Source of the DNA: JBFMAP01 sp964632135
Lineage (GTDB): Archaea > Micrarchaeota > Micrarchaeia > Burarchaeales > JBFMAP01
Length of the DNA stretch: 34,254 nt
Direction: 5' to 3'
Assembly: GCA_964632135.1 (NCBI GenBank)
Contig: CAZWEI010000005.1
Location: 1 to 34,254, forward strand
Every line of letters begins with the position of its first letter. The stretch's first letter is position 1. The position numbers and the translations under genes are program-made. Below are positions 1 through 7,437 of the stretch, one piece after another. A model generated the notes under the pieces. It was not told where the DNA came from. It searched no databases and worked only from the letters and a program-made list of their open reading frames with translations.

Positions 1-1
1 A

Positions 2-523
2 ATATTCACGCTCGTTGCAGGCGCGTTTTGTCTTTTGATTGTTGAGTTGAGATACCGCCACCTCACCTATCTCCTCGGGGAGCAGGACATGCGCATAACG
101 CACGGGTTCCTCACGAGGACGCAGACGAGAATACCCTACGAGAAGATTCAGAACGTGAGGACTGAGACCACGGTTTTCGAGCGCGCAATTTTTCCCTTCG
201 GGAAAAATGCGCATTTTTTCGCTTAGCGAAAAAATTGCGCGATCGGACTGCTGCACGCGCACATCGAGACCGCGTTCGCCACGCGCTCTGAGAACGAGCC
301 CAAGATTCCTGGGATACGCGCGCAGGAGCAGGAAGAATTTATTCACACGATAATGGAACGAGCGCAACTCGCGCGCGAAGGAGGAGAGGGATACCTCGCG
401 CACAAAAAGGACGGCGAGACGCTGCACGCGTCCCTGCTCGACGAAATAAAGAATTTGAAGAAGGAGGTCGCGCGCACGCGCGCGGAGATTGAGGAAATTA
501 AAAGGGAGAAAAAGAAAAAATAG
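2..523 (+). pseudogene. bPH_2 (DUF304/YdbS-like) membrane protein, 5' partial, interrupted by a 54-bp insert
   Basis: The window opens inside this gene, so the start is missing. The visible frame begins with the end of a hydrophobic segment, then a bacterial-type PH domain of the bPH_2 class (YLLGEQDMRITHGFLTRTQ, then RIPYEKIQNV). The family core motif (roughly qRllGl.....tA) is split. FERA ends at about 187 and IGLLHAHIETA resumes at 239-271. The 54 bp between are a double hairpin with an in-frame TAG at 224-226. Beyond it the same frame stays open to TAG 521-523 and ends in a Lys/Glu-rich coiled-coil tail. Removing 54 bp restores an unbroken family-like protein. I call it a pseudogene, but readthrough or RNA removal of the insert cannot be excluded. 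The family is membrane-bound and of poorly known function. Confidence 0.75.
187..240. repeat. Twin-hairpin palindromic element, copy 1 (inside a gene)
   Basis: 54 bp. With the preceding GCGC (183-186) it has 11-bp terminal inverted repeats (GCGCAATTTTT at 183-193 and AAAAATTGCGC at 230-240). A 16-bp palindrome, AAAAATGCGCATTTTT, lies in the middle. It can instead fold as two adjacent hairpins (ATTTTTCCC/GGGAAAAAT and ATTTTTTCGC/GCGAAAAAAT) joined by GCGC. Flanking GCGC on both sides could be a 4-bp duplication. Copies of the same design occur at 15224-15276 and 23416-23469. Confidence 0.8.
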
Positions 524-534
524 CCATTCGTCGT

Positions 535-1038
535 CTAATCCGCGCCTCTCTCTGCACTCATACCCTTTGCTACGGCCGCGGCAAGGGCTTCATCCATTTT
601 GCCAGAGAGTATCATATTGCGTACCTCTGGGTCCATACCGTGTAATATCGCGCCGAATATCCTTGATTTTTTGCGCCCATAAGGATTCAAGAGTTCATCC
701 AAGCTTAACTCTCCGTCTTCTTTCTTTTTTTCTCTCATTTCTTTCACTAATCTAACCCGCAATCGGTCATATTTAGTAATCCTCAGCGGCTCGCACTCGC
801 GCGCGTACAATTTGGTGATGAACTCCTCACCCAGTTTTTTCATGATGGGTTGGGGCAGCAAACCCTTGCCAAAAACTTTCTCGAATTCCGTTTGTCCCTT
901 CGGACTAAAAAGTATTTTTTGAAGCTGCTCTAAACTCAACTCTTTATGTGGCTCTCTTTCGAAAAGCCATTTCTTATTCGTTGTCCAGGCCGCCCAATTT
1001 TGTGCATGCTTTCGACTTAGTACCGCAACTCCGTTCAC
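535..1038 (-). CDS. Uncharacterised 167-aa protein
   Basis: No family recognised. The protein is soluble, charged and mostly helical, with a Leu/Glu/Lys-rich middle (around RLRVRLVKEMREKKKEDGE) and an Ala-rich end, and has no membrane segment. I place the start at GTG 1038, preceded by the Shine-Dalgarno sequence GAGGTG. The ATG at 1077 would extend the frame by 13 residues. It lies only about 10 nt from the TATA-like TTTAAATATT (about 1079-1088 on this strand), so it is probably upstream of the transcript start. The gene ends 12 bp past the PH-domain gene on the opposite strand and is transcribed toward it. Confidence 0.6.
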   Translation of the reverse strand: MNGVAVLSRKHAQNWAAWTTNKKWLFEREPHKELSLEQLQKILFSPKGQTEFEKVFGKGLLPQPIMKKLGEEFITKLYARECEPLRITKYDRLRVRLVKEMREKKKEDGELSLDELLNPYGRKKSRIFGAILHGMDPEVRNMILSGKMDEALAAAVAKGMSAERGAD

Positions 1039-1091
1039 GCCAATCACCTCAAAAACAAGTGATATGTTATGCCACAACTAATATTTAAACC

Positions 1092-2177
1092 TCACTCGCA
1101 CGTCGCGACGTCTGGCTCGAGCCCGCTTATTCCCCCCAGCGTCGCTGCCGCGAACACGCGCAGGAGGTAGGGCGCTGATGCCGCAATCACTAGACCAATT
1201 ACCCCGCCTACGAGCATCGCCGCGGACCACACGTTCGCGCGCGAGCGGGTCTCCGCCCCGAATATCTGGCCTGCCGCGTACACGAGCCCGGCGAGAATGA
1301 ACATTAGCAGAGCAACCACTGGAACGAGATTCCTCACGTCCCTGCAGACCGAATTGAGAGCAGGAATCAAACTCGTAGGATGAGGGCCTTCCTCAGCGCC
1401 TCCTGCTGCTGCGCTTGTTGACGCCTGCGTGATGACCGCATAAGGCGAGGGACCGTGCCAGTAAGTGCGCGCTGGCGCGCTCGGAATCAGGAATATTTTC
1501 GCGCTCGCGCTAGAGTAATTCACAACCACCCCGCCTGTGCTCGCGTAACCTGGCGCGACCTCGTCGCTCATCGGCTCCGCGTAGGGGCTGAAATAATCGC
1601 CGTAAAACTCGCCGTAAGTCACGTAACTGACGTTCTCGTAATAAACTCCGGCCATGCCGCCGCTCGGCGCGCAGAAATACGGAACGCGTTTCGAGAGGCA
1701 CACGAGCACGCCGAAATAGCCGTACTGCGAGCGCGTGCCGTAATGATCGTATACGCTCACCGCGCTGTAGTTCGCGTGCCCGTCAAAATAATACGCGAGA
1801 GTCTGCCTGCGCAAACCGCCGACGTAGTTCGAAACGTTCGTGGTTGTGGCGCGCGCGCGGAAGAAGCAACTCTCGTTCGCGCGCTTGAAATAAAGGTAAT
1901 CGTCGCCGAAACTTATGTAGTAGAAATCAGTCGTTAAATTCTCGCCGTTGTACTCGATGCTGAAGTTCCCGCTCGTGTTTGCGAGCAGCGCGTAGTTATA
2001 GCAGACCTCGACCGCGCGATCACAAGTTTTTCCGTCGTACGAGACGTTGAAGCAAAGATTATCGACGATTTGAAACGTGAGGTTCTGGTAATCCGGGTAA
2101 TAGGCAGAAACCGCGTTCGGGAACGAGACGAGCGCGAGGATAGCGAGAAGAGTTAGCACGATTTGATTTTTTTCCAT
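1092..2177 (-). CDS. Secreted, glycosylation-rich membrane protein with VirB2/TrbC-like C-terminus
   Basis: 361 aa. Residues 1-25 form a signal peptide (LLAILALVSFPNAVSA). The ectodomain is Tyr-rich and has about ten N-x-S/T sequons (NLT, NVS, NTS, NFS, NES, NYS) and several Cys. From about residue 285 there are two hydrophobic helices separated by a short polar loop (LVPVVALLMFILAGLVYAAGQ, truncated here, then a loop, then SAAMLVGGVIGLVIAASAPYLL). They follow a conserved Cys, the layout of VirB2/TrbC-type pilins of type IV secretion and of some archaeal membrane proteins. The TATA-like A/T run at 2194-2206 lies about 25 nt from ATG 2177, so the mRNA is probably leaderless. The 5S gene lies just upstream on the same strand. 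That it is a surface protein is well supported; a pilin-like role is inference. Confidence 0.6.
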   Translation of the reverse strand: MEKNQIVLTLLAILALVSFPNAVSAYYPDYQNLTFQIVDNLCFNVSYDGKTCDRAVEVCYNYALLANTSGNFSIEYNGENLTTDFYYISFGDDYLYFKRANESCFFRARATTTNVSNYVGGLRRQTLAYYFDGHANYSAVSVYDHYGTRSQYGYFGVLVCLSKRVPYFCAPSGGMAGVYYENVSYVTYGEFYGDYFSPYAEPMSDEVAPGYASTGGVVVNYSSASAKIFLIPSAPARTYWHGPSPYAVITQASTSAAAGGAEEGPHPTSLIPALNSVCRDVRNLVPVVALLMFILAGLVYAAGQIFGAETRSRANVWSAAMLVGGVIGLVIAASAPYLLRVFAAATLGGISGLEPDVATCE

Positions 2178-2213
2178 GCCGTATATTCTCTCTTTTAAAA
2201 TTTAAAATACGAG

Positions 2214-2330
2214 TGGTCAGCAGCAACACGCGTTCCCGCTGCAAAGCAGTACAGGCAATGTCGTGAACGAGCTTAACTTCTGAGTTCGAAATGGGATCAG
2301 GTGTTGCCTCGCTCCTGTGGCCGCTGACCG
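2214..2330 (-). rRNA. 5S ribosomal RNA
   Basis: On the minus strand the segment has the conserved 5S core CCCATTTCGAACTCAGAAG followed by TTAAGC. Terminal helix I pairs GGTCAGCGGC near 2329-2320 with GCTGCTGACC near 2224-2215. Length is about 117 nt. A TATA-like ATTTAAAT at 2351-2358 lies about 24 nt upstream of the 5' end. No 16S or 23S gene is in the window, so this 5S is unlinked, as in several archaea. Ends are estimated from helix I to within a few bases. Confidence 0.95.
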
Positions 2331-2349
2331 CTTATTATTACGCGCGCGG

Positions 2350-2358
2350 GATTTAAAT
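2350..2358. promoter_or_regulatory. TATA box, symmetric; serves 5S rRNA and probably once served the urea transporter
   Basis: ATTTAAAT is self-complementary. On the minus strand it sits 24 nt from the 5S start. On the plus strand, joining position 2374 to 10176 (removing the transposon and one target copy) places it about 34 nt upstream of the urea transporter GTG, with its AGGTGG ribosome site between. Confidence 0.6.
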
Positions 2359-2365
2359 GTCTTTT

Positions 2366-2374
2366 GCTAGAAGT
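2366..2374 (+). repeat. Target-site duplication, left copy (GCTAGAAGT)
   Basis: This 9-bp sequence is repeated exactly at 10167-10175 and directly abuts the left inverted repeat. The identical copy on the other side of a 7.8-kb segment with inverted ends is the signature of transposition. Confidence 0.85.
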
Positions 2375-2389
2375 GGCTTTGCACATAAA
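2375..2389 (+). repeat. Left terminal inverted repeat
   Basis: GGCTTTGCACATAAA; the reverse complement of the right end differs at one position (C/T). Confidence 0.85.
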
Positions 2390-2428
2390 ACAGGCGCTGC
2401 ACATAAATTCTTTTGCCTGCACATAAAT
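2380..2428 (+). repeat. Subterminal repeats TGCACATAAAW, left end (three copies)
   Basis: Copies begin at 2380, 2398 and 2418, about two helical turns apart. The same word recurs near the right end. This is typical of transposase-binding sites. The second copy (ATAAAT, about 2403-2408) lies 25-30 nt before the restriction gene ATG, so it may also act as its TATA box. Confidence 0.65.
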
Positions 2429-2432
2429 TGAC

Positions 2433-3326
2433 ATGGACAAAGACTACATCGTGGAAATAGAGGAGTTGGCAAAAGAAGTCTCAGAAAAAAACCCAAAAAT
2501 TGACCTATTTAAACCAAGGGTTATGGGGCGAACTCCTACCCAAGCATTTTCAGAATTTCTAACTAACAAAGAGCAGGGTGATTGGGCAGAAGATCTTATG
2601 CTAAAGATACTTGACAATGTTCTATCTGGCTTTGTTGGAGTAAGTTATGGTCGAAAAGATAGCCTTGTTGCTGGGGAGGAACAATTTAAAGCGTTTTATG
2701 AAGGCTACCAAAAAGAACTTGATGAAATTGGCAAGTGTCCTGATATAATTGTATTTGACGAAAGGGACTACAACGCCCAAATGAAAGCAGACTATAGTAG
2801 CAATAAACCACGAAAAGAATTGATAGTCCATACTCAAAAAGCAAAATTTGCGCTTGAGGTCAGATCAAGTGCATTTTTGGTTAAAAAATATATCGAATAC
2901 ATGAAAAAGAAGAGTAAGATAACGGAAGGAGAACGTGGTTTTCTGAGTTTTACTCCAAAGGTAGAAGATTTAGCAGTTATCCTAAAGTGGATACAGATCC
3001 ACGGTGTTAAGCACTTTTATGTCCAAGTATTCTTCGACAGTATTTATGTCATTTCGTTTAAGAGAATTCTTGAAATATTATCTGATCCAAGAAACCTGAA
3101 AATTAAATATTTTATCGAACATAATGCAAAAAATCAGTTTAAAAGTACGGTTCATATAAACCTCGATGAAGGCACTTGTATAACTTCTGATGTTTCAATC
3201 CCAGATCACAAAGGCGAAGTGAAAGAGTTGCCAAGAGGAAGGCTCCTTTTTTATATGAGATTTGCAAATCTTAGACTGCCAAATAACATTACACCGCGGA
3301 TTCTGTCTTCTGCCTTTGAGATATAG
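2433..3326 (+). CDS. Type II restriction endonuclease, probably AccI-like
   Basis: 297 aa. It is predicted to cut DNA at a short site that the adjacent adenine methylase protects. A PD-(D/E)xK-like arrangement is visible: Glu in WAEDLM (about residue 53), PDIIVF at 103-108, and FALEVRSSAFLV at 139-150, where E142-V-R replaces the usual ExK. Such EVRSS strings fit AccI-type enzymes as I remember them, but I cannot confirm the family by search. The last 38 nt overlap the end of the convergent methylase gene, a common arrangement for a restriction pair. Base composition is AT-rich like the methylase. No Shine-Dalgarno sequence precedes ATG 2433, so the mRNA is probably leaderless, with the promoter inside the transposon end repeats. 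Confidence 0.7.
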   Translation: MDKDYIVEIEELAKEVSEKNPKIDLFKPRVMGRTPTQAFSEFLTNKEQGDWAEDLMLKILDNVLSGFVGVSYGRKDSLVAGEEQFKAFYEGYQKELDEIGKCPDIIVFDERDYNAQMKADYSSNKPRKELIVHTQKAKFALEVRSSAFLVKKYIEYMKKKSKITEGERGFLSFTPKVEDLAVILKWIQIHGVKHFYVQVFFDSIYVISFKRILEILSDPRNLKIKYFIEHNAKNQFKSTVHINLDEGTCITSDVSIPDHKGEVKELPRGRLLFYMRFANLRLPNNITPRILSSAFEI

Positions 3327-5154
3327 CGTCTTGACTAAGAGATCTTACAACGAGTTCATCTATTTTTATTTTAACTTCTCTTTCTTCACTTTCAGTTTTA
3401 GTTAAACAGAGCTTATCAAATAAATCGGCAAGTTCATGGACGATGTTTTCATTGAGGCTTGTAACGTCTAATACGAGTATTTCCATTAAGTCTCTGGGTT
3501 CAAATTTGTCTAATCCTCCACCGTAAGTTCTCTTCTGTAGAGTCATTTGATTAGAACAGAAATGTGAGTTTAGATAGGCTAAAAACGCTTTCACCTGTTT
3601 TCTATCTCTAAATGCCGGGTATATCCCATGAAATGAAGCTAAGTTCAAAACATCTGCATCATTTAGAATGAACCGCATCCTTTCTCTGCTAAAAACAGTT
3701 GCTAATACAGGGGCCATTTCTCTTTTTTCCATCGAATACCAGGGGCTCCTTTTTGATGTTAAAAAACGTTTGTGCACATTTAGCTTTTTGCCATAATCGA
3801 TATACGCCTTCAAATTTTCGTCTGGTGCGTCAAAACAATACAGCAGATATACCCTCTCGTTAGCAAGTCTTAATTTTTCAAGATCTTTAGCTGAAAAGGA
3901 ATAATTTGGGCAATGCTTGGCTTTAGAAACTGCAAACCTAAGAAAATAAGGATTTATGCCCCACTTCTCTACTTCTGAAGAAGTTAGAGTAAAGAATTCA
4001 TTATGGCCAGTTGCGATACCTCTCTTAACCCGCGCGATTTTTTTTAGAGGGACCAGGCCCTTATAATTACCGGCCACGTCTCCATTAAAAAGAGATAACC
4101 ATTTTTTAGAAGGATTCAACTCGCTCTGGACTACTTCCCTTATTGTAACGTCATTTGATGCTATCAAATTATAAAAGGCATTATAAACACCGTCATTCTC
4201 GTGCCAGCCTTTAACACTAATCAGTTTAACCCGATGAGTGTTATCTGGTCTTTTTTTTCTAAGGATAGTGATTGCCGCACTGGTTAGAGCATCATTAAAT
4301 ACAACAGTGTCCAAATCTGCTAAAATTATTGCCTCTATTGTAAAACCATCCAAAAAGAACGTCTTCAGCTCTTGGCCATACCCAGTGTAAAGGAATTCGC
4401 TGGGCGTAATAAACACTAAAATACCGTCTTCTTTCAACAACTCTCCAGTATGAATAAAGAACAGAGAGTAGATGTTTGTCAGTTTAGAGAGCTGACGACC
4501 CGATTCTCGTTCAATTTTTGATATAAGATTGCGATCGTAATAATGAAACTTCATATATGGCGGGTTGCAAACAACGAAATCAAACTTTTCTTTTGAGGAA
4601 AAAGTAAGATAATTCTGTTTAATTAAGGTCTGGTTCGACTTTCTATCTATGATTTTACCTCGTATATACGTGATGTTTAGCATAAGCGGGTCAATATCAA
4701 GACCATAAAAATCTGCTGATTTTTCTTTTGATTTTAGGATTTCGGATAGAAAGATTCCAGTGCCGATGGCTGGATCTAATATTCTTTTTGGGTTATGACA
4801 CATACCTAATCTAACCATGAATTCTGCGATTTTTTGTGGGGTAAGAAACTGACCTGTCTTTTTTCTAAAGTTCTTGGGTACTGATTTCTCGTAAACAGAA
4901 TCGAATAAATCAGGGTGTCGGAGGAACTTTTCAGCGTCAACCATTCCATGAATTGACCTTGATATGCTCTCTAAACGTTCGTCTTTGAAGGGTAAATCGC
5001 ATTTCATTTTCTCGCTTATTTGTTTCACTACTGCCCACAGATATGCTCTTGAAGCAGTTTCCTCATCGCATTGCATTTTAAGTTGTATTGATTTTAGTCT
5101 TACGGCCATGTGCTCGAATTCGTTCAGTACTTGCTGTGATTTATCTTCGTTCAT
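3289..5154 (-). CDS. DNA N6-adenine methyltransferase of a type II restriction-modification system
   Basis: 621 aa. It is predicted to transfer methyl from S-adenosylmethionine to adenine N6 in the site cut by the neighbouring endonuclease. Motif order is gamma-class (TaqI-like): GQFLTP at 101-106 (motif X), DPAIGTGIFL at 127-136 (motif I, SAM-binding) and NPPY at 197-200 (motif IV, catalytic). A long C-terminal part from about 350 is a likely target-recognition domain. The gene converges on the endonuclease with a 38-nt overlap and starts 54 nt after the end of the DprA gene on the same strand. It could be a TaqI/Eco57I-like solitary methylase, but the flanking nuclease argues for a pair. 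Confidence 0.88.
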   Translation of the reverse strand: MNEDKSQQVLNEFEHMAVRLKSIQLKMQCDEETASRAYLWAVVKQISEKMKCDLPFKDERLESISRSIHGMVDAEKFLRHPDLFDSVYEKSVPKNFRKKTGQFLTPQKIAEFMVRLGMCHNPKRILDPAIGTGIFLSEILKSKEKSADFYGLDIDPLMLNITYIRGKIIDRKSNQTLIKQNYLTFSSKEKFDFVVCNPPYMKFHYYDRNLISKIERESGRQLSKLTNIYSLFFIHTGELLKEDGILVFITPSEFLYTGYGQELKTFFLDGFTIEAIILADLDTVVFNDALTSAAITILRKKRPDNTHRVKLISVKGWHENDGVYNAFYNLIASNDVTIREVVQSELNPSKKWLSLFNGDVAGNYKGLVPLKKIARVKRGIATGHNEFFTLTSSEVEKWGINPYFLRFAVSKAKHCPNYSFSAKDLEKLRLANERVYLLYCFDAPDENLKAYIDYGKKLNVHKRFLTSKRSPWYSMEKREMAPVLATVFSRERMRFILNDADVLNLASFHGIYPAFRDRKQVKAFLAYLNSHFCSNQMTLQKRTYGGGLDKFEPRDLMEILVLDVTSLNENIVHELADLFDKLCLTKTESEEREVKIKIDELVVRSLSQDAISQRQKTESAV

Positions 5155-5208
5155 TTTCTCACGACCAATACTCTTTTTATCGGTCTTTTAAAGCGCATCA
5201 TCTAAAAT

Positions 5209-6117
5209 TCATTGAGTGAGATGTGATTTGTTGAACAAGTCTAAGAAATCCACCACGGACCTAAATTCAACCGCTCCAAGATGCTCTATTGCATATTTTA
5301 CACCTTCGCAAGGTTCAAGACAAAGGTCTAAGGAGGGACAGTATATCTGTCTCCCCTGGGTATGAGCTATTTTTGATTGCACCATGGCGCCTCCAGTTGC
5401 ACTACTCGAAACAAGGATTAAGCCATCGGAGATGCCAGAAGTAATACGGTTTCTACGTAGAAACGCCGTCTCTGAACCAGGGTAATTTGGCAAGTTCTCA
5501 CTGATTATTAAACCACCACGCTGTTTTATTTGTTCAAACAAAGGAGCATTCTCAGGAGGATAAACCTTATCCAAGCCTGTACCAAAAACGCATATAGTTG
5601 TACCATTCCCTGCTTCCAATGCACTAAGATGTGCGGCAGTGTCTATCCCCCGAGCTCCACCACTACATATGATGTAGCCCATTCCGGCCAATTCTAAACA
5701 AATTTTTTTAGTGAAGTTTTTTGCATTTTCTCCGGCTGCACGAGTTCCAACAACAGCGATAATCGATTTATTGAGCAATCCATAGTCCCCGTAAGTAAAC
5801 AAGGTTGTGGGTGAATCTGGGATGAGTCTTAGTTTTCTTGGATATGCGGCATCCACTAAAGTAGTGATTTTTATTCCATTTTGTAGAGCTTGCTCGATGG
5901 AGCTTTTCAAAGCAGGATTAACCTCATCCTTGATTTTTTTGAAATCTTCGAAGTTTTTATTAAAAATTCTTGTTTCGATAATCTCATGCAAACTTGCTTG
6001 GAATATGTTTTCTATGCCACCAAACAACTGGACAAGCTTTTCTGCACGTCTCGGCCCGATACCATGTACGGAATTTAATTGAATCCATTTGCTCAATAGT
6101 AGACTTTGTTCGGCCAT
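5209..6117 (-). CDS. dprA: DprA/Smf-like DNA-processing protein
   Basis: 302 aa. The N-terminal helix-hairpin-helix region (VHGIGPRRAEKLVQLFGG, residues 17-34) is followed by the DprA Rossmann-like (SLOG-type) fold: AVVGTRAAG near 121-129, then ICSGGARGIDTAAH, FGTGLDKVYPPEN, and LRRNRITSGISDGLILV. Classical DprA loads RecA on incoming single-stranded DNA, and its relatives often sit in defence islands as nucleotide-binding components. The C-terminal winged helix of bacterial DprA is absent or very short here. The gene lies 7 nt downstream of a phosphoribosyltransferase gene, forming an operon. That pairing and its place beside a restriction system favour a defence or DNA-sensing role over competence. 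Confidence 0.88.
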   Translation of the reverse strand: MAEQSLLLSKWIQLNSVHGIGPRRAEKLVQLFGGIENIFQASLHEIIETRIFNKNFEDFKKIKDEVNPALKSSIEQALQNGIKITTLVDAAYPRKLRLIPDSPTTLFTYGDYGLLNKSIIAVVGTRAAGENAKNFTKKICLELAGMGYIICSGGARGIDTAAHLSALEAGNGTTICVFGTGLDKVYPPENAPLFEQIKQRGGLIISENLPNYPGSETAFLRRNRITSGISDGLILVSSSATGGAMVQSKIAHTQGRQIYCPSLDLCLEPCEGVKYAIEHLGAVEFRSVVDFLDLFNKSHLTQ

Positions 6118-6124
6118 AAAATCC

Positions 6125-6673
6125 CTAATAGTTTTCTGCCAAAAGAATGGCAGCTACATACGACGCACCGTGCAAATACAGCAGAGAACCGTAGACAATA
6201 ATGTGACTTCCCGTTGTTTTTACATCGTCAAGCATCAATAACGAATTTGATCGTATTCTTAGGTCATCGATCACAGCTGCGTGTTTCGTAGTATTCTCCA
6301 TTCTATCATCGGAATCGATGAGGTCGGTGCTTTTCCTACAGCCAGGCTTCTTACACAACACGTTTAGTTCCTCAATACCACACTCAGCTTTTATACGCTC
6401 TTGGAGAGAAATAAGGGTTGGTGAGTATTGACAATCTGAATTTGGAATTATACACGAAAATTTAAAACTGCTATTTCTACAAGCCAGCTCTAAAGTTGTT
6501 TTGCAATATGGCCAAAAAAAATCTGACATGTCAGATGTTTTACTACGTACTACTCTCTTCGAATACTCGTGCGGACCACTATGCAAACTGTAGTAGTACT
6601 CTGGGAAATAATAATCGATATACCGTTCCACTTTTTGAGAATATACCTGTCCCCGCTGTGGTGTGATTTCCAT
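6125..6673 (-). CDS. ComF/phosphoribosyltransferase-like protein paired with DprA
   Basis: 182 aa. The PRPP-binding loop motif LLMLDDVKTTGSHI (near residues 147-160) is the type I phosphoribosyltransferase signature. A Cys pair (CKKPGC, about 107-112) lies upstream, but a full zinc ribbon is not obvious. A type I enzyme moves phosphoribosyl from PRPP to a base or similar acceptor; the acceptor here is unknown. ATG 6673 is chosen over the in-frame TTG 6676 because a TATA box (TTTAATATA, about 6703-6711) lies about 30 nt upstream, giving a near-leaderless transcript. It is the first gene of an operon with dprA. Linked PRTase and SLOG/DprA proteins are known from prokaryotic conflict systems. 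Conservation outside the motif is weak, so the substrate may differ. Confidence 0.75.
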   Translation of the reverse strand: MEITPQRGQVYSQKVERYIDYYFPEYYYSLHSGPHEYSKRVVRSKTSDMSDFFWPYCKTTLELACRNSSFKFSCIIPNSDCQYSPTLISLQERIKAECGIEELNVLCKKPGCRKSTDLIDSDDRMENTTKHAAVIDDLRIRSNSLLMLDDVKTTGSHIIVYGSLLYLHGASYVAAILLAENY

Positions 6674-6680
6674 CAAAATC

Positions 6681-6709
6681 TAATATATTATGTTTTCGGT
6701 AATATATTA
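6681..6709. promoter_or_regulatory. Two identical 10-bp palindromes over the PRTase/dprA promoter
   Basis: TAATATATTA occurs at 6681-6690 and 6700-6709. Each is self-complementary and their centres are 19 bp apart, close to two helical turns. The distal copy overlaps the TATA box and the proximal copy the probable start site. This placement fits a repressor, unknown so far. Confidence 0.5.
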
Positions 6710-6829
6710 AACTTTTTGGTGGAGTAGTTTTCCACTAAGCATCTACCCATTCCATATAGTGCGCTCCCTATCTTTTCTCTACTAACAATTTGCAAAAGTT
6801 TAAATACGGCCACGTCGAGTTCTTAAACG

Positions 6830-6925
6830 GCGATCAGAACGGAAGCTTATCCGAAGCGCGAGTGTAGCGGCTGCTACGCTACCTCGGATTGGTGTTGCGG
6901 ATACGGGAGGCATCCGAAAGCTTTT
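6830..6925 (+). ncRNA. Candidate small structured RNA
   Basis: A TATA box (TTTAAATA, 6799-6806) predicts transcription from about 6830 with no open frame. Downstream is a long hairpin at 6849-6889 (ATCCGA/TCGGAT closing, AGTGTAGC/GCTACGCT inner arm, GGCT loop). A second stem, CGGAT/ATCCG, spans 6898-6916, followed by a T run at 6921-6926. AAGCTT occurs near both ends and could pair. It may be an element-encoded regulatory RNA or a leader; no known RNA family recognised. Confidence 0.35.
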
Positions 6926-6930
6926 TATAT

Positions 6931-6953
6931 TAGTAGCTATTTAATAGCTACTA
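6931..6953 (+). promoter_or_regulatory. 23-bp operator-like palindrome at a leaderless start
   Basis: Arms TAGTAGCTATT and AATAGCTACTA flank one T. The palindrome lies immediately after the TATA-like CTTTTTATAT (6921-6930) and ends on the A of the start codon at 6953. A protein bound here would block initiation. The gene it controls encodes a small AbrB-like protein, so autoregulation is a reasonable guess. Confidence 0.55.
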
Positions 6954-7120
6954 TGCCTCGGCCACCTCAGAAGCCAATCGTCGTTAAAAAACTAAACTTT
7001 TGGCTTAAAAAATGCCAGGTCTATCAAGCCAAAATTTGCGCCAACAACAACACAAGCCGCAAGGTGCATCTCCCGCACGATGCTGAGGTCGGAAAAACGG
7101 TTCTCGTGGTGGTCAAATGA
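6953..7120 (+). CDS. Small AbrB-like protein, 55 aa
   Basis: It starts with ATG 6953 at the predicted transcript start (leaderless). The first half is basic (IVVKKLNFWLKKC). The second half, SRKVHLPHDAEVGKTVLVVV, resembles the swapped-hairpin half of AbrB/MazE-type DNA-binding proteins (R-x-x-LP-x-x-...-G-x-x-V-x-V). No toxin partner is recognised. The stop overlaps the next start as ATGA (7117-7120), so the two genes are translationally coupled. The AbrB assignment is tentative. Confidence 0.55.
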   Translation: MPRPPQKPIVVKKLNFWLKKCQVYQAKICANNNTSRKVHLPHDAEVGKTVLVVVK

Positions 7121-7437
7121 ACGATTCTCTTTTAGAATTGAAAAAAAGGAACGGCCTTCATCGCATCAAAGACATTGAGCATTTTGTCCTTGCCCAGGAG
7201 ATGGAGATGTGGGAGGACGAGTACCGCCAAATGCACTGCGCTGGAAAGACAGAGAAGGAACTCGAGGCTGCTGGATGGTGGAGAGATAATTTTGACCAGT
7301 GGTACTGTATGCGATTGGGGGAAGAAAGAGAAAAGAAATTTAGAAAGAAGCTCTATGAACTCCTCTCAGTTAAAATTGGCCTAACTCGCCCTGCCTTGGT
7401 GCACTCACAAGAGCTTGAACCGCAGCAATCAAGGTAG
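7117..7437 (+). CDS. Uncharacterised charged 106-aa protein
   Basis: No family recognised. The protein is helical and rich in Glu, Lys and Trp (EMEMWEDEYRQMHC; AAGWWRDNFDQWYC), with no membrane segment. It is coupled to the small AbrB-like gene by a 4-nt overlap, so it may be the partner of that regulator. Its last 68 nt overlap the convergent 366-aa gene, which is long for two real genes; the ATGA coupling argues that it is translated. Confidence 0.5.
   Translation: MNDSLLELKKRNGLHRIKDIEHFVLAQEMEMWEDEYRQMHCAGKTEKELEAAGWWRDNFDQWYCMRLGEEREKKFRKKLYELLSVKIGLTRPALVHSQELEPQQSR

Noticed and set aside
1455..1937. 160-aa open frame on the plus strand
   Set aside because: It is a shadow of the minus-strand surface protein gene, caused by GC-rich third positions; it is Arg/Ala/Val-rich with no domain.
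5209..6117. DprA taken as evidence of natural transformation
   Set aside because: No other competence genes are present, and the gene sits in a transposon with restriction genes and a PRTase.
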